Below, piece by piece: positions 60,792-64,000 of a DNA stretch of 64,000 nt; within the stretch, counting starts at the first letter, position 1; each line of letters begins with the position of its first letter. Source of the DNA: Azospirillum ramasamyi (lineage in GTDB: Bacteria > Pseudomonadota > Alphaproteobacteria > Azospirillales > Azospirillaceae); NCBI RefSeq assembly GCF_003233655.1, contig NZ_CP029829.1, positions 1,932,978 through 1,996,977 on the forward strand, in the 5' to 3' direction. The notes beneath the pieces were generated by a model. The model was not told the DNA's origin, did not search any database, and was given only the letters and a program-made list of their open reading frames with translations. The position numbers and the translations under genes are program-made.

Positions 60792-63017
60792 ATGTCTGAC
60801 GGAGGCGCTCCGGGCCGGGGCATAACGCTCCGTCCGGGCAATGATGGAAATCCGCCCCCCTTGCGGCAACACTTGTCCATCCCGTGGGCCGGCGGCGGGA
60901 TCGCGGTCAGTCTTCTGTACAGGATCCTTCTGTTCAGCACCCTCATCACGCTGATGTCCACCGCGCTCCAGCTCTACTTCGATTTCCGGCGGGGGGTGAG
61001 CGGGATCGAGGAGCGGTTCGACGAGATACGGGTCAGCACCGTTCCCAGCATGAGCAACAGCCTGTGGGTGGTCGACCACGACCAGCTGCGCCTGCTGCTC
61101 AACGGCATCATCCTCCTGCCGGACATTCGGATGGCGGAGGTGAGGGAGTTCAGCGCGACCGCGAGGACTCCCCTGGTGCTCACGGTCGGCACGCCGCAGG
61201 AGCGGCCCGACCTGCATGCGGAAATTCCGCTGATCCGCGTGGCGGAGGGCAAGTCCCTGACGCTTGGAACGCTGCGGGTCGAAGCGTCCCTGGACGACGT
61301 GTACCATCGCCTGCTGACCACGGCGGAGGTGATCCTGATCAGCCAGGGCGTCAAAACCTTCCTGGTCTCCGGGTTCATCCTGTTCATCTTCCACCGGCTG
61401 CTGACGCGCCACCTGATCTCCATCGCGGCCAGCCTGCGCCAGCATGATCGGCGTTCCTCGCCGCCGCTTCTCACCCTCGACCGGCCGCAGCGGAAGCGGC
61501 CCGACGAGCTGGACCAGCTGATCCGGTCGCTCAACGATCTGGCCGGCGACCTCTACGCCGCCAATTGCGAGCTGGCCGGGGCGAACGCCGCGCTGGAGAA
61601 CGACATCGCCCTGCGCCGCAGTTACGAGGAGCAGCTGTACCGGCAGGCGCATTTCGACGAGCTGACCGGGCTGGCCAACCGACTGCTGACCCGCGACCGT
61701 CTCGAACAGGCGATTTTGAACTCCCGGCGCAGCCAGCTGCCGTCGGCGCTGCTGTTCATCGATCTCGACAACTTCAAGAACGTCAACGACACGCTCGGCC
61801 ACGAGGCGGGCGACACTCTGCTGCGGGAGGCGGCGACCCGGCTGTCGGCGTCGATCCGGCAGGGCGACACGCTGGCCCGCATGGGCGGGGACGAGTTCCT
61901 GATCGTGCTGCCCGGCATCGCCGGCAACGTCGCGGCGCGCGGCATCGCGGAACGGGTGCTGGAGTCCTTCGCCCCGCCCTTCCGCATCTGCGGCCAGGAT
62001 CATTACGTGACGGCCAGCATCGGCATCGCGCTCTACCCGTCGGACGGCGGTGACGGGCCGGAGCTGCTGCGCAACGCCGACCTCGCCCTCTACCGGGCGA
62101 AGGAGCGCGGGCGGAACCGATACGAGTTCTTCACGGCCGAAATCAACGAGCGGGTCCAGCGGCGGATCATGCTGGAAAGCCGCCTGAGGCTCGCCGTGCT
62201 GCAATCCGAATTCGTGCTCCACTACCAGCCGATCGTCGAGGCCGAGAGCCGCCGGCCCGCCGCCCTGGAGGCGCTGCTGCGCTGGCGCCAGCCCGACGGC
62301 ACGCTGTTGGCGCCGGGACATTTCATCTGCGTGGCGGAAGAGGCCGGGCTGATCGGCGAGATCGGCGCCTGGGTGGTCGAGACGGCGATCCGTGAGACGG
62401 CGGGGCTTTTCGGCAGGGAGGCCTCGGCACCGCGGGTCGCCGTCAACGTCTCGCCCCGGCAGCTGCGCGACCCGTGCTTCGTCATCCGCGTGATGGCGGC
62501 GCTCGCCGCCCACGGCCTGCCGCCGGGCCGCCTGGAGCTGGAGATCACCGAAGGCGTCCTGATGGACGAGGCGCCGGAGGTGACCGACGCGCTGAACACG
62601 CTGTGCGGCCACGGCGTCCGCCTGTCGATCGACGATTTCGGCACCGGCTATTCGAGCTTGAGCTATCTGCAGCGCTATCCCTTCGACATGCTGAAGATCG
62701 ACCGCTGCTTCGTCTCCGACGCCACCGATGAGGCGGCGGCGGCCCGGCTGGTCGAAACCATCATCATGATGGCCCATGGCCTCGGCCTGGAAACCATCGC
62801 CGAGGGGGTCGAGACGGAGGAGCAGTTCCGCTTCCTGCAATCGAAGGGCTGCGACCTGATGCAGGGCTATCTGATGGGCCGCCCCGCCCCGCTCGCCGAG
62901 ATCGCCGCCCGTTTCGCCACCCGTTTCGCCGCCGACGCCGCGCCGCCTCCGCCGAAGTTGCTGGAAGCCGTGGCCGGGGACGGCCCTGCCTTCTCCCCCG
63001 CCCCCTCCGCGGGCTGA
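60792..63017 (+). CDS. Membrane GGDEF-EAL protein (diguanylate cyclase / c-di-GMP phosphodiesterase)
   Basis: 741 residues. TM1 is about residues 38-58, a periplasmic CHASE-like sensor of about 120 residues follows ('VSTVPSMSNSLWVVDHDQL'), then TM2 (about 185-205) and a linker. The GGDEF domain has intact G365-G-D-E-F369 and an intact inhibitory I-site R-x2-D five residues upstream. The EAL domain has E493-A-L, 'DDFGTGYSSLSYL' and the late 'IAEGVETEEQF', so it is probably active too. It may make or break c-di-GMP depending on signal. The PilZ chemoreceptor in this window is a possible listener, but no genetic link is visible. Confidence 0.94.
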   Translation: MSDGGAPGRGITLRPGNDGNPPPLRQHLSIPWAGGGIAVSLLYRILLFSTLITLMSTALQLYFDFRRGVSGIEERFDEIRVSTVPSMSNSLWVVDHDQLRLLLNGIILLPDIRMAEVREFSATARTPLVLTVGTPQERPDLHAEIPLIRVAEGKSLTLGTLRVEASLDDVYHRLLTTAEVILISQGVKTFLVSGFILFIFHRLLTRHLISIAASLRQHDRRSSPPLLTLDRPQRKRPDELDQLIRSLNDLAGDLYAANCELAGANAALENDIALRRSYEEQLYRQAHFDELTGLANRLLTRDRLEQAILNSRRSQLPSALLFIDLDNFKNVNDTLGHEAGDTLLREAATRLSASIRQGDTLARMGGDEFLIVLPGIAGNVAARGIAERVLESFAPPFRICGQDHYVTASIGIALYPSDGGDGPELLRNADLALYRAKERGRNRYEFFTAEINERVQRRIMLESRLRLAVLQSEFVLHYQPIVEAESRRPAALEALLRWRQPDGTLLAPGHFICVAEEAGLIGEIGAWVVETAIRETAGLFGREASAPRVAVNVSPRQLRDPCFVIRVMAALAAHGLPPGRLELEITEGVLMDEAPEVTDALNTLCGHGVRLSIDDFGTGYSSLSYLQRYPFDMLKIDRCFVSDATDEAAAARLVETIIMMAHGLGLETIAEGVETEEQFRFLQSKGCDLMQGYLMGRPAPLAEIAARFATRFAADAAPPPPKLLEAVAGDGPAFSPAPSAG

Positions 63018-63020
63018 CCC

Positions 63021-64000
63021 TCACCAGCCCCGCAGGAACTCCGCCGTCTCCTCCACCGCCTGCTTCAGGCCGACGCGGCGCATCTCCACCCCCTCCGGGA
63101 AGGCGCCGGCCAGCCGGCTCGGCATCATGGAATCGAGCAGGATGAAGACGCCGGTGTCGTCGGCGCGGCGGACCAGACGGCCGAAGGCCTGCTTCAGGCG
63201 CAGGCGGGTGATCATGTCCTCGTAGCGGCGGCGGCCGAAGGCGTCGCGCCGGGCACGGTGGAGGATGTCGGGACGCGGCCAGGGCACGCGGTCGAAGACG
63301 ATCAGGCGCAGCGAGCGGCCCGGTACGTCCACGCCGTCGCGCACCGCATCGGTGCCGAGCAGGCAGGCGTGCTCCTCGTTGCGGAAGATGTCGATCAGGG
63401 TGGACACGTCGAGCGGATCGACATGCTGGGCGTAAAGCGGGATGCCGGCCTGATCCAACGGCTCGGCGATGCGCTCGCGCACCGCGCGCAGGCGGCTGAT
63501 CGCGGTGAACAGGCCGAGCCCGCCGCCGCCCGCCGCCAGGAACAGCGACTTGTAGGCCGCCGACACCTGTCCCAGATCGTCCTTGCGCACGTCGTTGACC
63601 ACGAAGACGCGGGTGCGATTCGGGTAGTCGAAGGGGGACGGAACCTGGGCGCGGATCGCCGGGGCCGGCATATGGCTGGCGCCGGAGCGGTCCTCCGCCG
63701 CGCGCCAGTCCTGCCCGGTATCGCCGGTGCCGTCGGTCAGGGTGGCGGAGGTTACCACCAGCCCATGGGCCGGACCGGCCAGCGCCTCGGCGAAGGGAAC
63801 CGTCGGATCGACCCAATGACGGTAGAGTCCGACATCGACGTCGCGGCCGTCGATCCGCTCCACCGCGAACCAATCGACGAAATGCGACGGCGTCTCGGTC
63901 GGCAGGGTGCGCAGCATGGCGCGCCACGCCTCCACCGTCAGGGTGCCGCGGCGGTGCAGGCTGCGCGACAGCGCGTCGATGCGGCGGCGCTGGTCGGAGT
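63021..64000 (-). CDS. DinG-type ATP-dependent helicase, C-terminal part (partial)
   Basis: The gene enters from beyond the right edge; about 326 codons are visible and the frame is still open at 64000. It shows the C-terminal helicase half of an XPD/DinG family protein: 'GLVVTSATLTDGTG' (motif III-like), 'FVVNDVRK', 'LFTAISRLRAVRERIAEPL', 'LLGTDAVRDGVDVPGRSLRLIVFDRVPW' (motif V, cited in outline) and 'RLKQAFGRLVRRADDTGVFILLD' (motif VI Q-x2-G-R-x-R-R type). Family helicases unwind R-loops and damaged DNA. The ATP-binding and iron-sulfur part lies outside. Only three bases separate it from the GGDEF-EAL stop. Confidence 0.88.
   Translation of the reverse strand, partial: SDQRRRIDALSRSLHRRGTLTVEAWRAMLRTLPTETPSHFVDWFAVERIDGRDVDVGLYRHWVDPTVPFAEALAGPAHGLVVTSATLTDGTGDTGQDWRAAEDRSGASHMPAPAIRAQVPSPFDYPNRTRVFVVNDVRKDDLGQVSAAYKSLFLAAGGGGLGLFTAISRLRAVRERIAEPLDQAGIPLYAQHVDPLDVSTLIDIFRNEEHACLLGTDAVRDGVDVPGRSLRLIVFDRVPWPRPDILHRARRDAFGRRRYEDMITRLRLKQAFGRLVRRADDTGVFILLDSMMPSRLAGAFPEGVEMRRVGLKQAVEETAEFLRGW

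Overview
The window is about 64 kb of very GC-rich DNA, tightly packed with genes on both strands. It reads as chromosome of an alphaproteobacterium, most likely Rhodospirillales and close to Azospirillum. The grounds are a small heat-shock protein followed by a DUF1150 protein, a chemoreceptor ending in a PilZ domain (as in Azospirillum Tlp1), a tandem pair of bacterioferritins, and single-copy housekeeping genes (tyrS, glnE, asd, leuC, cimA, def-fmt-truA). The species is an inference. I found no tRNA or rRNA gene, CRISPR array, insertion sequence, prophage or replication origin.

Layout. 0-7 kb: end of a flavin oxidoreductase, hsp20-DUF1150 behind a probable heat-shock promoter, an unrecognised 377-residue protein behind a 14-bp tandem repeat, and a chemoreceptor-PilZ gene flanked by two related zinc-ribbon membrane miniproteins, then rmuC. 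7-18 kb: a Nudix hydrolase with a Cys-Gly-Pro-Gly repeat, a ChaN-PDZ protein, an SDR, an aminotransferase, a gamma-glutamyltranspeptidase-like lipoprotein that lacks its nucleophile facing an M48 protease, DsbA-like, HAD, MT-A70 methylase, and a YgjV-Crp pair. 18-27 kb: double cold-shock protein, old yellow enzyme, histidine phosphatase plus NnrD, RNase T2, aat, an unknown polytopic membrane protein, anmK and a PhyH-like oxygenase. 27-39 kb: bcp, glnE, a giant AsmA-like protein, tyrS, the bacterioferritin pair, ParA and threonylcarbamoyl-AMP synthase.

39-53 kb: an FAD-dependent 2-hydroxyacid dehydrogenase, leuC, a lipoprotein-headed LivH-like permease, asd, an orphan peptide-binding protein, a cysteine hydrolase divergent from a LysR regulator, truA-fmt-def, cobS with a ribazole-phosphatase-like gene, and a general-stress flavin-fold protein. 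53-64 kb: RhlE-type helicase, FliL-like protein, VUT transporter, cimA, a beta-hydroxyacid dehydrogenase, TerB-like protein, AEC transporter, a GGDEF-EAL protein and the 3' part of a DinG-type helicase.

Links between genes: def-fmt-truA serves translation initiation and tRNA modification. leuC, asd and cimA belong to branched-chain and aspartate-family biosynthesis, but leuD and leuB are not beside leuC. The two bacterioferritins look like catalytic and haem-binding subunits of one shell. The GGDEF-EAL protein and the PilZ chemoreceptor both belong to cyclic-di-GMP signalling. Many gene ends are marked by GC-rich perfect palindromes, which look like a dispersed terminator family. The strongest candidates for new biology are the complementary bacterioferritin pair and its operator-like palindrome, the lipoprotein-LivH fusion standing alone between leuC and asd, the twin zinc-ribbon miniproteins around the chemoreceptor, and the GGT pseudoenzyme.
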